Assembly (NCBI GenBank): GCA_016191845.1
Contig: JACPVF010000012.1
Coordinates: forward strand, 248,001 to 312,000
Origin: Chloroflexota bacterium
Lineage (GTDB): Bacteria > Chloroflexota > Anaerolineae > Anaerolineales > Villigracilaceae
Reading direction: 5' to 3'
Length of the DNA: 64,000 nt
Part shown: positions 45,586 to 54,500 of the stretch, piece after piece
Numbering within the stretch: the first letter of the stretch is position 1
Layout: every line of letters starts with the position of its first letter
The notes under the pieces: generated by a model
The model's input: the letters and a program-made list of their open reading frames with translations, nothing else
Database searches by the model: none
Told to the model about the DNA's origin: nothing
Program-made: the position numbers and the translations under genes

Positions 45586-47005
45586 CCTGAAGCCTGTCTG
45601 GATCGTGGCACAGCGTGAACTGCGTGACCAGCTCCGCGATTGGCGTGTGCTCTTCCCGTTGGCGGTGTTGACCACGGCCTTCCCGTTCCTGATGATGGTC
45701 ATGGCGCGTGGCGTGATCGACTTCATCAATCAATACGGCGCAGACTTGGTGATCGATGCCTTGGTGCCGTTCTCGGTTCTGTTAATCGGTTTCTTCCCGA
45801 ACACCATTTCATTGGTGGTGGCATTGGAAACTTTTGTGGGCGAAAAGGAACGCGGCACCATCGAGCCGCTGCTCAGTTCGCCGATGAAGGACTGGCAGAT
45901 CTACCTGGGCAAGCTGGTGGTCGGCGTGTTGACTCCACTGATCGCGAGTTTCCTGGCGATCGCCGTGTATCTGGTCCTGGTCTCGCGCCTCGACCTGACC
46001 ATGCCCTCGGCGGGACTCGTCGCCCAGTTGATCATCCTGACCACGGGCCATGCCATTCTGATGGTGAGCGGTGCGATTGTCATCTCGGTCCAGTCCACCT
46101 CGGTGAAGGCGGCCAATTTACTGGCCTCGTTCATCATCATTCCTGTGGCTTTCTTGGTGCAGGGTGAAAGCGTCCTGCTCTTCTGGGGCAACGGCAGGAT
46201 CTTGTGGGTGGCGCTGGTGGGTGTGATGGTGTTGGCTTCCTTGTTCGTGCGCATGGGCATTGCCCATTTCCAGCGCGAATACCTGCTGGGACGGGAGATC
46301 GATACGCTCAACATCCGCTGGATGTGGGTGACTTTCTGGCGCAGTTTCTTGGACGGGGCACATTCCATTGGCGAGTGGTACCGCATCGCTGTGGCGACCA
46401 CCCTGCGGCGGCTGGCCCTGCCGACCTTGATCATGGTCCTGGTCTTCTTGGCAGGCGGTTGGCTGGGTTATGACCAGGTGACGCTCAATGCCCCGAATGC
46501 CTTGAAGGATGTGAGTTCTTTAGCCGAACTGCGTGAAAACGTAGCCTCCATCCCCTCGGCGAACGGCTTGGGCGAAGTACAGATCTCTGCTCCCTTCATC
46601 TTCATGAATAACATCAGGGCTACCGCCCTCATGTTCCTGTTTGGGATGCTCACCTTCGGGGTGCTGGGCATCCTGGTCTACCTGTTGAACGCGGGCCTGA
46701 TCGGTGGCGTGTTGAGTCTCTTTGCCTATTTTGGAGTCTCGCCCTGGGTGCTGTTCTCCACGGGCATCCTTCCGCATGGACTGTTCGAACTGCCTGCGCT
46801 CATGCTCAGCGGGGCGGCGGTCCTGCACATGGCGGTGGCTCTGGTCACGCCGCAGACGGGCAGATCCATGGGCGAGGTGTTTATCGATCAGGTTGCGGAT
46901 TGGGCCAAGGTCTTCCTCGGCGTGATCATCCCGCTGTTGTTGGTGGCCTCCCTGATCGAGACGTATGTGACCCCCGTCATCCTCAAAGGTGTTCTCCACT
47001 GGTGA
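45575..47005 (+). CDS. ABC-2 type transporter permease
   Basis: The 476-aa protein is larger than a simple six-helix permease. An N-terminal block has an ABC-2 core with GEKERGTIEPLLSSPMKDWQIYLGK. A second membrane block follows (about 340-476) containing stage-II-sporulation-M-like phrases (FFNNIRATAL-like MNNIRATALMFLFGMLTFGVLG and GILPHGLFELPALMLSGAA). It therefore looks like an ABC-2 permease fused to a SpoIIM-like domain. Role in export is inferred from the coupled ATPase. Confidence 0.85.
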   Translation: MLSNLKPVWIVAQRELRDQLRDWRVLFPLAVLTTAFPFLMMVMARGVIDFINQYGADLVIDALVPFSVLLIGFFPNTISLVVALETFVGEKERGTIEPLLSSPMKDWQIYLGKLVVGVLTPLIASFLAIAVYLVLVSRLDLTMPSAGLVAQLIILTTGHAILMVSGAIVISVQSTSVKAANLLASFIIIPVAFLVQGESVLLFWGNGRILWVALVGVMVLASLFVRMGIAHFQREYLLGREIDTLNIRWMWVTFWRSFLDGAHSIGEWYRIAVATTLRRLALPTLIMVLVFLAGGWLGYDQVTLNAPNALKDVSSLAELRENVASIPSANGLGEVQISAPFIFMNNIRATALMFLFGMLTFGVLGILVYLLNAGLIGGVLSLFAYFGVSPWVLFSTGILPHGLFELPALMLSGAAVLHMAVALVTPQTGRSMGEVFIDQVADWAKVFLGVIIPLLLVASLIETYVTPVILKGVLHW

Positions 47006-47008
47006 ACT

Positions 47009-47764
47009 ATGTCCAAAGTCATCATCCTCGGCTCGTCGAACGCCATCCCCACCAAGAACCAGGAGAATACCCACCTGGTCGTGGTTGGTCGTGAACGCAT
47101 GGTGCTGGTTGATTGCGTGGGCAATCCTGTCCTGCGCCTCGAACAGGCGGGCCTGGATTTCAATGACTTGACGGACATCATCGTCACTCACTTTCACCCT
47201 GACCATGTTTCAGGTCTGCCGCTCCTGTTGATGGACATGTGGTTGATGGGCCGCAAAAAGCCGATCAATATCTACGGACTGCATTACACCCTCGACCGCG
47301 TGGAGGGATTGATGGGCTTCTACTCCTGGTCCGATTGGCCCGATTTCTTCCCTGTGGCCTTCCATCGCCTGCCTCAATCGGAGAATTCGCCTGTCCTGGA
47401 TTGCCCCGATTTCAAAATCGTCTCCTCGCCTGTTCGCCACCTGATTCCAACCATCGGTCTGCGCTTCGATTTCCACCCGACGAAGAAGAGCCTGGCCTAT
47501 TCCTGCGATACCGAACCGTGCGTGCAGGTGGTGCGTCTGGCCGAGGGTGTGGACGTGTTGATCCACGAGGCGGCGGGTGACTTCGTAGGACATTCCTCGG
47601 CAGCCCAGGCGGCGGAGATCGCCTCGCAGGCCGAGGTGGGGGCGCTGTACCTGATCCACTACCCGACGGGGCGTTTCGGCAGCGGTGATATCACCGCCGA
47701 GGCCCGACAGAAATACCAGGGCCCCGTCACCCTGGCCCAGGACTTCATGACCTTGGAGTTCTAA
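47009..47764 (+). CDS. Metallo-beta-lactamase fold hydrolase, RNase Z-like
   Basis: The 251-aa protein has the metal-binding THFHPDHVSGLP, a later His in SPVRHLIPTIGLRFDF, Asp in YSCDTEPC and His in HEAAGDFVGHS. The layout recalls RNase Z or arylsulfatase-type MBL enzymes, but the tRNA-binding arm is not evident. It follows the permease by three bases and ends at a strong terminator. Confidence 0.85.
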   Translation: MSKVIILGSSNAIPTKNQENTHLVVVGRERMVLVDCVGNPVLRLEQAGLDFNDLTDIIVTHFHPDHVSGLPLLLMDMWLMGRKKPINIYGLHYTLDRVEGLMGFYSWSDWPDFFPVAFHRLPQSENSPVLDCPDFKIVSSPVRHLIPTIGLRFDFHPTKKSLAYSCDTEPCVQVVRLAEGVDVLIHEAAGDFVGHSSAAQAAEIASQAEVGALYLIHYPTGRFGSGDITAEARQKYQGPVTLAQDFMTLEF

Positions 47765-47780
47765 CCTTCCTCTTTTTGAA

Positions 47781-47809
47781 AAAACTCTCTCCGCTGAGGA
47801 GAGAGTTTT
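47781..47809. terminator. Bidirectional intrinsic terminator
   Basis: Perfect 12-bp arms AAAACTCTCTCC and GGAGAGAGTTTT around GCTGA, between the MBL gene (+) and the convergent HNH gene (-). Confidence 0.88.
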
Positions 47810-47812
47810 GAT

Positions 47813-48316
47813 TTACCAGCCCGTGATGTAAGGTTCCCACTCGCGATTATCGTCGAGGTGACGCCCGTACAGGTACGATGCGTTGGCAGGTGGCTCCTTG
47901 GGGAACTGGTGTAATATCATATGAGATTCTTCCAGCCTGCGTCCGCCCTTGCGATGATTACAGGCGGGACAGGCCGCCACCACGTTCGTCCAGGTATGCT
48001 CTCCGCCGAGGTGGCGCGGCACCACGTGATCCACCGTCAGACCACCATCCCGCCGACCGCAATACTGGCAGGTATAATTGTCGCGACGAAAGACCTCGCG
48101 TCGAGTCAACTTCACGTGTGGCCGTGGACGATGCACCTGCATTTCCAGGCGAATCACGGATGGGCGTGGCAGCAATTGGGCGACAGTGTGAATATGCCCG
48201 CGGCCATTGACGACCATGTCCGCCTTGCCAGACAGGATCAAACCGATGGCGCGCCGTGTGGAACATACGTTGATTGGCTCAAAATTTGCGTTGAGGACCA
48301 ATACTGGCTCATTCAT
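47813..48316 (-). CDS. HNH endonuclease family protein
   Basis: The 167-aa protein starts MNEPVLVLNANFEPINVC, as in a widespread family of stand-alone HNH proteins. The HNH core is CQYCGRRDGGLTVDHVVPRHLGGEHTW...C-x2-C, with two zinc CxxC pairs. Such proteins are nicking or double-strand endonucleases of unknown biological use. The start at 48316 has GAGG five bases upstream and a TATAAT (48343-48338) giving a short leader; the longer ORF is not credible. Confidence 0.88.
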   Translation of the reverse strand: MNEPVLVLNANFEPINVCSTRRAIGLILSGKADMVVNGRGHIHTVAQLLPRPSVIRLEMQVHRPRPHVKLTRREVFRRDNYTCQYCGRRDGGLTVDHVVPRHLGGEHTWTNVVAACPACNHRKGGRRLEESHMILHQFPKEPPANASYLYGRHLDDNREWEPYITGW

Positions 48317-48337
48317 GAGAGCCTCACAATAGGCACG

Positions 48338-48343
48338 ATTATA
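48338..48343 (-). promoter_or_regulatory. -10 element of the HNH gene
   Basis: TATAAT on the minus strand, start near 48331, leader of about 14 nt. Confidence 0.5.
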
Positions 48344-48391
48344 CTGCTTTTCGGATTTGCGCAAGACGCAGGAGAGACAGGAGCAAATGGT

Positions 48392-49294
48392 ATGAAAGTC
48401 CTGATAACTGGCGGGACGGGTTTCCTCGGCACCGCCCTGACGAATTCTTTGTTGATCGACGGACACCAGGTCTGGACCCTGAGCCGAGACCCACAGCGGA
48501 CGCGCGTCCTAGCAGGGGTGCAGGTGGCTGCCTGGGACGGTCGCACGGCCGCGGGCTGGGGCGGCCTGGTCAACGAAATGGACGCGATCATCAACCTGGC
48601 GGGCAAATCCCTCTCCACCTGGCCGTGGACGGAAGCCAATAAGCGGGAATTTTGGGACTCGCGCGTGAATGCGGGCCGCGCCGTGACGGAGGCCATCTCG
48701 AAGGCTGACCGCCGCCCGAGGGTGCTGGTTCAGGCTTCGGGCATCGGGCACTACGGCCTGAGTGGGTCCCTCGCCGACGAATCCACCCCGCCTGCCGACG
48801 ATTTCTCCGCCCGCCTGACGGTGGCCTGGGAGGACTCGACCCGCCCCGTCGAGGAGATGGGGGTGCGGCGAGCGATCATCCGCACGGCGGTGGTGTTGGG
48901 GCAGGGTGGCGGGATGCTCGGCCTGATGGCGCTCCCCGTCCGATTGTTTGCGGGCGGGCCGATCGGAGGTGGGAAGCAGGCCGTCCCGTGGATCCATCTG
49001 GCGGACGAGGTGGGCGCAATCCGCTTTTTGCTGGAGAACGAATCGGCGCGCGGACTCTTCAACCTGATCGCCCCCGAGGCGAGCACCAACGCCGATTTTT
49101 ATCGCACGCTGGCAAAGGCTCTGCATCGCCCGTACTGGTTCCCGACACCTGCCCTCCCGCTGCGACTGGCTTTGGGCGAGATGAGCACCCTCGTCGTGGA
49201 TGGGCGCGCGGCCCAACCCAAACGGCTGACCGAGCTTGGATATCGGTTCCAGTTCCCGGGTCTGGCCGAAGCGTTGGCGGATCTCTTCCGATAA
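48392..49294 (+). CDS. TIGR01777-family NAD-dependent epimerase-like protein
   Basis: The 300-aa protein has a Rossmann glycine motif (LITGGTGFLGTAL), NLAGKSLSTWPWTEANKRE, QASGIGHYG and a C-terminal DUF1731-type tail (VVDGRAAQPKRLTELGYRF). It belongs to the YfcH/SDR39 group, whose substrate is unknown. AGGAG lies eight bases before the ATG at 48392. The ORF is open far upstream, but that part is antisense to the HNH gene and not real. Confidence 0.9.
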   Translation: MKVLITGGTGFLGTALTNSLLIDGHQVWTLSRDPQRTRVLAGVQVAAWDGRTAAGWGGLVNEMDAIINLAGKSLSTWPWTEANKREFWDSRVNAGRAVTEAISKADRRPRVLVQASGIGHYGLSGSLADESTPPADDFSARLTVAWEDSTRPVEEMGVRRAIIRTAVVLGQGGGMLGLMALPVRLFAGGPIGGGKQAVPWIHLADEVGAIRFLLENESARGLFNLIAPEASTNADFYRTLAKALHRPYWFPTPALPLRLALGEMSTLVVDGRAAQPKRLTELGYRFQFPGLAEALADLFR

Positions 49295-49352
49295 TGGCGG
49301 AACCCCGCCGCGTGGATCGTCGTCTGAAAAGGAAACATGTAAAGGAGTTCCC

Positions 49353-50015
49353 ATGAAACGTTGGTTATTACTGGTCGTGTTGTTGCTTTCGGGATGCGGC
49401 GTTCCCCAGCCGCCGCCCGCGGAGGGACAGGTGGGTCCGACCGCCTTTATCTCCGAGTCCTATCCGACTGCGCAGGCGCAGTCCGTTTCTCCCAATCAGG
49501 TCGCCAGCGGGGTCAACGTGAGCGTGACCCGCGCCTGGCAGGACGGCAAACAGGTCAATGCGGATGTGTGCTTCACCCTGCCCGACAGTTCGGATTGGTC
49601 CATCTACAGTGCCAGCCTGCAATACGGTGACACGGTCTCGGCTGAGTTCGGCACCACGCTGGTGAGCATGCAGCCCGCGGGGGATGGCGCTTCGGGTCAG
49701 CGTTGTGACACGCTCAGCTTTTACGTCCCGCCTGATGCCGTGTTGACCAACGTGGTGGTGACCATTGACTCGATCGCGGCCCTTCCGCGCGAAGGCGATT
49801 ACTGCAACCTGTACATGCCCAAGATCCAGCAAGCCATGCAGGAGCGAGGCATCGCCATCACCTTGGAATGCGTCGATGTGAACGGGATCCCCACCATGCA
49901 GATCACCAGTTTCCCGCCTGACATGACGCAGGAGCAGGCCGAACAGATCGTGTACAGCGACGAGTTCTACACGATCAAGGGCCCGTGGACGTTCACCTTC
50001 AGTCTCGGTCAGTAA
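49353..50015 (+). CDS. Lipoprotein of unknown function
   Basis: The 220-aa protein has a lipobox (LLLSGCG) and AAAGGAG before the ATG. The mature part is beta-rich (VSVTRAWQDGKQVNADVCFTLPD) with four Cys that could pair. I do not recognise the family. It ends in a terminator, so it is separate from tyrS. Confidence 0.75.
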   Translation: MKRWLLLVVLLLSGCGVPQPPPAEGQVGPTAFISESYPTAQAQSVSPNQVASGVNVSVTRAWQDGKQVNADVCFTLPDSSDWSIYSASLQYGDTVSAEFGTTLVSMQPAGDGASGQRCDTLSFYVPPDAVLTNVVVTIDSIAALPREGDYCNLYMPKIQQAMQERGIAITLECVDVNGIPTMQITSFPPDMTQEQAEQIVYSDEFYTIKGPWTFTFSLGQ

Positions 50016-50023
50016 AATGCCAG

Positions 50024-50051
50024 GCCGCCACTCGATGTGGCGGCTTTTTTT
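50024..50051 (+). terminator. Intrinsic terminator of the lipoprotein gene
   Basis: GCCGCCAC-TCGAT-GTGGCGGC followed by seven T. Confidence 0.92.
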
Positions 50052-50060
50052 AAATCCTGT

Positions 50061-50089
50061 TTCTGAAGAAAAGAAATATTGGGTATAAT
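50061..50089 (+). promoter_or_regulatory. tyrS promoter
   Basis: TATAAT (50084-50089) with a poor -35 (TTCTGA, 50061-50066, 17-bp spacing). The predicted start is 50096, the A of the leader-peptide ATG. Confidence 0.72.
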
Positions 50090-50095
50090 GGGCAC

Positions 50096-50143
50096 ATGCT
50101 TGAATTGAAGTGCAAGTCCTACTATTATTATTCCCACCCCTAG
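50096..50143 (+). CDS. Tyrosine-rich leader peptide of tyrS (leaderless)
   Basis: A 15-codon ORF encodes MLELKCKSYYYYSHP, then TAG. Codons 9-12 (50120-50131) are TAC TAT TAT TAT, four tyrosines in a row. The ORF begins at the predicted transcription start and lies 81 bases before the tyrosyl-tRNA synthetase ATG, with an intrinsic terminator in between. This is the layout of amino-acid attenuators such as pheST or trp leaders: ribosomes pausing at Tyr codons when Tyr-tRNA is low would change the folding of the RNA. No Shine-Dalgarno exists or is needed if the mRNA is leaderless. Function is inferred from position and content. Confidence 0.82.
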   Translation: MLELKCKSYYYYSHP

Positions 50144-50200
50144 TTTTTCCGCGGTGGAGTATTGAACGCGCCCTTCACCATCGCGGGCGCGTTTTTGTTT
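50134..50200 (+). promoter_or_regulatory. Transcription attenuator of tyrS (competing helices)
   Basis: Segment 1 CCACC (50134-50138) can pair with GGTGG (50153-50157). Segment 2 CCGC-GGTGGAG (50149-50159) can instead pair with segment 3 CTTCACC (50173-50179) and GCGG (50183-50186). Segment 3 overlaps the terminator hairpin AACGCGCCC (50165-50173) / GGGCGCGTT (50185-50193), which is followed by TTTTT-G-TTT. Helices 2-3 and the terminator cannot form together. Ribosomes stalled on Tyr codons would cover segment 1 and free segment 2 for antitermination. Ribosomes at the stop codon would cover segment 2 and allow termination. Confidence 0.78.
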
Positions 50201-50224
50201 GCCATTTTTTGTCGGGAGGTTCCC

Positions 50225-51436
50225 ATGAATATTGATGAACAAGTCGAACTTTTGATGCAAGGCACCGAGTACGGCGACGAGGACTTGAAGAAGGCCATGA
50301 CCGCCGAACTGCGTGAGCGCCTGATCCAGGCCCAGAAAGAGGGCCGACCTCTGCGCGTGTATTGCGGTTACGACCCCACGTCCACGGACCTGCACCTGGG
50401 ACACACCATCACCATGCGTAAGTTGCGCCAGTTCCAGGATCTGGGACATGAGGTCACCTTCCTGATCGGGAGCTACACCGCGCTGGTGGGTGACCCTTCC
50501 GACAAGAACAAGGCCCGCCCGATCCTGACCCAGGAGCAGGTGGCCGCCAATGGCAAGACCTACGCCGACCAGGCTTTCCGTGTGCTTGATCCCGCGAAGA
50601 CGAAGATCCGCGAGAACGGCGAGTGGCTGTCCAAGCTGACACTGGTGGACCTGATCCGCCTGGGGCAGAATTTTACCGTGCAGCAATTCCTGGCGCGCGA
50701 GAACTTCGCCAACCGTCTGGAAAAGGGCGAGCCGATCTTCCTGCATGAGACCTTCTACGCTTTGATGCAGGGCTACGACGCGGCTGCCATGGAGACCGAC
50801 ATCCAGGTGGGCGGCACGGACCAGTTGTTCAACATCATTGTGGCGGGACGCAAGCTGCAAGAGGCCCTCGGTCAGAAACCGTTGGTGGGCGTCATCTGCG
50901 GCATTTTGCCTGGCACCGACGGGGTCCAGCGCATGTCCAAGTCGATGGGCAACATCGTGCCGATCAACACCAACGCCGACGACATGTATGGCAAGGTCAT
51001 GTCGGTGCCTGATGCGGCCATGAGCAAATATTATCGGCTGGTGACGCGCTTCTCGCCGCACGAGATCGATGACATCGAGAAGACGGTGGCATCCGGCGCA
51101 ATGCATCCGCGTGACGCCAAGATGAAGTTGGCGCGCGAAATCACCAGCATCTTCTACGGCGATGCGGCGGCTAATGCGGCGCAGGAAAACTTCATCAAGA
51201 TGTTCCAGCAGAAGGAGGTCCCCGACGAGATGCCCGAATACAGCCTCAAGGCTGGCGAGACCGTGCTGGATGTGATCCTCGCGGCGGGTATGGCTGAGAG
51301 CAAGAGCAAGGCCCGCGGCCTGATCGACCAGAAGGGCGTTCGTTTGGACGGCGAGACGCTCGAACGCGGTGACGTTCCCTTCCCACACCCTGGCGTGCTG
51401 CAGGTGGGCAAGCGGCGCTTCCTGCGTGTCAAATAA
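50225..51436 (+). CDS. tyrS: Tyrosyl-tRNA synthetase, TyrZ (type II) form
   Basis: The 403-aa protein has the HIGH-type motif LHLGH in STDLHLGHTITM (near 57-61), the Tyr-binding region VGGTDQLFNII and the RMSKS loop in VQRMSKSMGN. It also has a C-terminal S4-like RNA-binding domain (about 340-403). KMSKS rather than KFGKT places it in the TyrZ branch. The start at 50225 follows GGGAGG by five bases; the ORF opens earlier at a TTG within the attenuator, which is rejected. It is probably regulated by the leader peptide. Confidence 0.96.
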   Translation: MNIDEQVELLMQGTEYGDEDLKKAMTAELRERLIQAQKEGRPLRVYCGYDPTSTDLHLGHTITMRKLRQFQDLGHEVTFLIGSYTALVGDPSDKNKARPILTQEQVAANGKTYADQAFRVLDPAKTKIRENGEWLSKLTLVDLIRLGQNFTVQQFLARENFANRLEKGEPIFLHETFYALMQGYDAAAMETDIQVGGTDQLFNIIVAGRKLQEALGQKPLVGVICGILPGTDGVQRMSKSMGNIVPINTNADDMYGKVMSVPDAAMSKYYRLVTRFSPHEIDDIEKTVASGAMHPRDAKMKLAREITSIFYGDAAANAAQENFIKMFQQKEVPDEMPEYSLKAGETVLDVILAAGMAESKSKARGLIDQKGVRLDGETLERGDVPFPHPGVLQVGKRRFLRVK

Positions 51437-51441
51437 AAAAT

Positions 51442-51475
51442 ACTCCCGACACCATAAAGGGTGTCGGGAGTTTGC
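51442..51475 (+). terminator. Intrinsic terminator of tyrS
   Basis: Perfect 12-bp arms ACTCCCGACACC (51442-51453) and GGTGTCGGGAGT (51460-51471) with loop ATAAAG, followed by a T-rich stretch. Confidence 0.85.
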
Positions 51476-51503
51476 TTTTAAGGAAGGACAGGGATGAGCA
51501 CGG

Positions 51504-54500
51504 TCATCCCTGCCTTCTTTCGTCCTCGTCGATCATCCTCAGAAATTCGTGGACGATGGCTGGGTCAAAGTGAGTCCCAGATTCGGAGAGCAGGTACTCC
51601 GCCACTTTTTGCTTGGGCCACGCTTGGCGATAAGGGCGGTCGAAGAGCAGAGCATCATACACATCTATCACGGCAAAGATACGCGCCGCAAGCGGGATTT
51701 CTTCGCCTTTCAATCCGCGCGGGTAGCCATTCCCATTCCAGTATTCGTGATGCGCATACGGGATGTCTAGGGCGGGGCGCAGATAGGCGATGGGGTAGAG
51801 CAGGTCGTAGGCATACTTGGGATGCTGACGCATCTCGGCCCATTCGTCGGGGTTGAGCGGTCCCGTTTTCTTGAGGATGTGATCGGGGACGGCCATTTTT
51901 CCAATGTCATGCAGGAGCACGCCGCGACGGACGTGGATTAGGTCGGTTTCGGGAATTCCCATGCGGCGGGCCAGGCGCAGGGTCAAGTCTGTGACACGCA
52001 CGGTGTGGCCCTGGGTTTCTTTGTCGCGCAATTCAAGCGCCTTACCCCAACCCTCCAGGGTGGTGTCATATGCCAGGGATAATTCCTGGTTGGAGCGTTG
52101 TAAGTTTTCGAACAGTTGGGCGTTGTCGATGGCAATGGCGGCTTGTCCAGCGATGGTGTGGAAGAAGTCCACCCAATTGGTTTCGGGCAGGAAGGATCGC
52201 TTCAAGTAGACCTCAAGGATGCCTTTCACCTGTCCCTTGCTAATCAAGGGAGTGGCAAAATAACAAACAAAGTTTTCCTGGTCGGCAATCTCTCTGCGAT
52301 GGAAATCGGCCTCGGCCGCAATGTTTTCAACATAGATATCCTTGCGCGCCAGCATGATTTCGTTGAGCAGGCGGCTGTTGATGCGGATGGGAGGCTGCAG
52401 GCTGCCAGGCTGTCGGAAGCCAAGGCTGGCAAGATGGTTGAGGGTGCGCAGATCGGAGTTGTAGATGATGATGTCGGCGGCATCCAAATTGAGCTGGGCC
52501 AGGGTGTGGTCCAGCAGAATATTGAGGGTCACTCGCAGGTCGAAACTGGAGGCGATGGCGGTATCCACATCCCGCAATGCGGTCAGACGGCGAACCTGTT
52601 CCTCGCTCTGGTCGTATAACTGGGCGCGGTGGATGGCGCTGCCTACGATTTCTGTCAACGTTCCGAGTAATTGGACCTGTGGGGACTCTGCTTTGCGTGG
52701 TTGGGGCAAAGCCACAACCAGGACACCGATGGTCTGGGATGTGGTGCGGATGGGAACAACAATGCCTCCCCATCCCGCCCCAATCCTCGTGGCCATGGCA
52801 GGATGTGCATGCGGATCATGGGGAAAGTCCTGAACAATATAGGTTTCGCCTGTCTGGTAAACGAAGCCCACAATGGACTCATTGGGGTGCGCGTGTTTGA
52901 CGTTCAAGTCGGCCTGCCATCCGCTGGCGACCACCAGGTCAAGCATATAGGTCTGCGGGTTGTACAACCAGATTGAGGCGGCCTCCGTGCCGATCACCCG
53001 CTGGATCTCCTTCATGACCATCGAGAGCATGTGGATCGGATCCTGAGTGGCGCGCAGGGCAAAGGAAACACGGCTGACCACTTCCAGTTCTTCAAGCCGC
53101 CTGCGTGTCTCCTCGTACAGGCGGGCGTTCTCAATGGCAATGGCAGCCTGGGTGGCAAAGGTCTGTGCAAGGATTGCTGAGTTCTCGTCGAAGGTCCCCA
53201 CTGTATCGCTGTCGAGGGTGATGTAGCCCACAATCTCGCCACGGGTGACTAGGGGGACGCCCATCCAGCCGTGGACCTCGGTGTCCAGCCAGTTTTCGAA
53301 GCGTGGATCGACCTGCGCGTCGTAGAGGATGACGGGCTGGTTGTTATTCTCCCGTATGGCAAGAAACAGCCCGTTGTCGGAAGGGAAGGCGCGGTAAATG
53401 AGTTCATCCACTTGCGACAACCCCTGCGTGGCGGCAATGCGCACCACATCGTTATCCAGCAGGAACATGGTGGCACTGTAATAAGGGACCACCTGTCGCA
53501 GGGCGATAAGGATGGTTTCGAGCACCTGACGCGCGTCCAGCGTGGAGGTGATGGCCGAGGCAGCCAGCCGCAAGTTTTCGGCTTCCTGACGGCGGCGCTG
53601 TTCCATTTCAAACAGCCGTACGTTACCGATGGCGTTGGCGGCGTTGTTGGCGATGGTCAGGGCCAGGTTCTCGTCATCGCGGGTGAAAAGATTGGGCTGG
53701 GGACCGTCTAAGGTGACGATCCCGATAACTTCTTCTTTGAAGATGATTGGTACGCCCATGAAGGAATGGACATTTCGTATGCCCGGGATCCAACGATAGC
53801 GGTCATCTGCTTCGACTTCACCAATGCGGATGGACTCCCGGTGAGTCACGATGTGCTGATTGATTGGGAAGTCTTCCAACAGGAGCGTGTTCCCGCTCTT
53901 GATGGAATTATCCTTGAACCCGATGGCTGCTGAGACGCGTAGCCGGTCGCCTTGCAAGATCTGGATCGTCCCAGAGTTACAGGGAATAAGGTGGATGATG
54001 TGGCCGAGGATGGCATGGTTGACCTGATCCAGGTCAATGGATGAGGCTGCCAGACGCATCAGGTCGAGCATGGAGGCTTCGCGTAGACGCTGGCTCTGTT
54101 CGCTGGCAAAGAGGCGGGCATTTTCAATGGCAATGGCTGCCTGGATGGCGAAGGTCTCGACGAGGCGGGCATGTTCCTCGGTGTAGTAATTCGGTTCGAT
54201 GTGGTCGACTGCCAGCATGCCGAGCAACTGCTCACGGACGATGAGCGGCACACCCAGCCAGGAGTGGATATGACTGTGCGGTTTCTCGCGGAATGTGCCG
54301 TACTCCGTTGGCGCATTCGTGAGGATATAAGGCCTCCGTTCGAGGATGACGGTAGTGTTCGGATTGTCACCAGGGACGGGGAAGCGCATCCCCTTGACTG
54401 CCTTTAGGTCGGGCCAACCCACACCCCCTACGATTTCAAGATAGCCGTCCCCAAGGATCTGTACTGAGGCGCTCTCGAACGGTACCACCTGCGATAACTG

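Noticed and set aside
47921-48391. Upstream extension of the TIGR01777 reading frame
   Set aside because: It is antisense to the HNH gene; the Rossmann motif begins at ATG 48392 with a good ribosome-binding site.
50090-50225. T-box riboswitch upstream of tyrS
   Set aside because: The leader is only about 130 nt, lacks the conserved T-box sequence and Stem I, and contains a Tyr-rich ORF instead.
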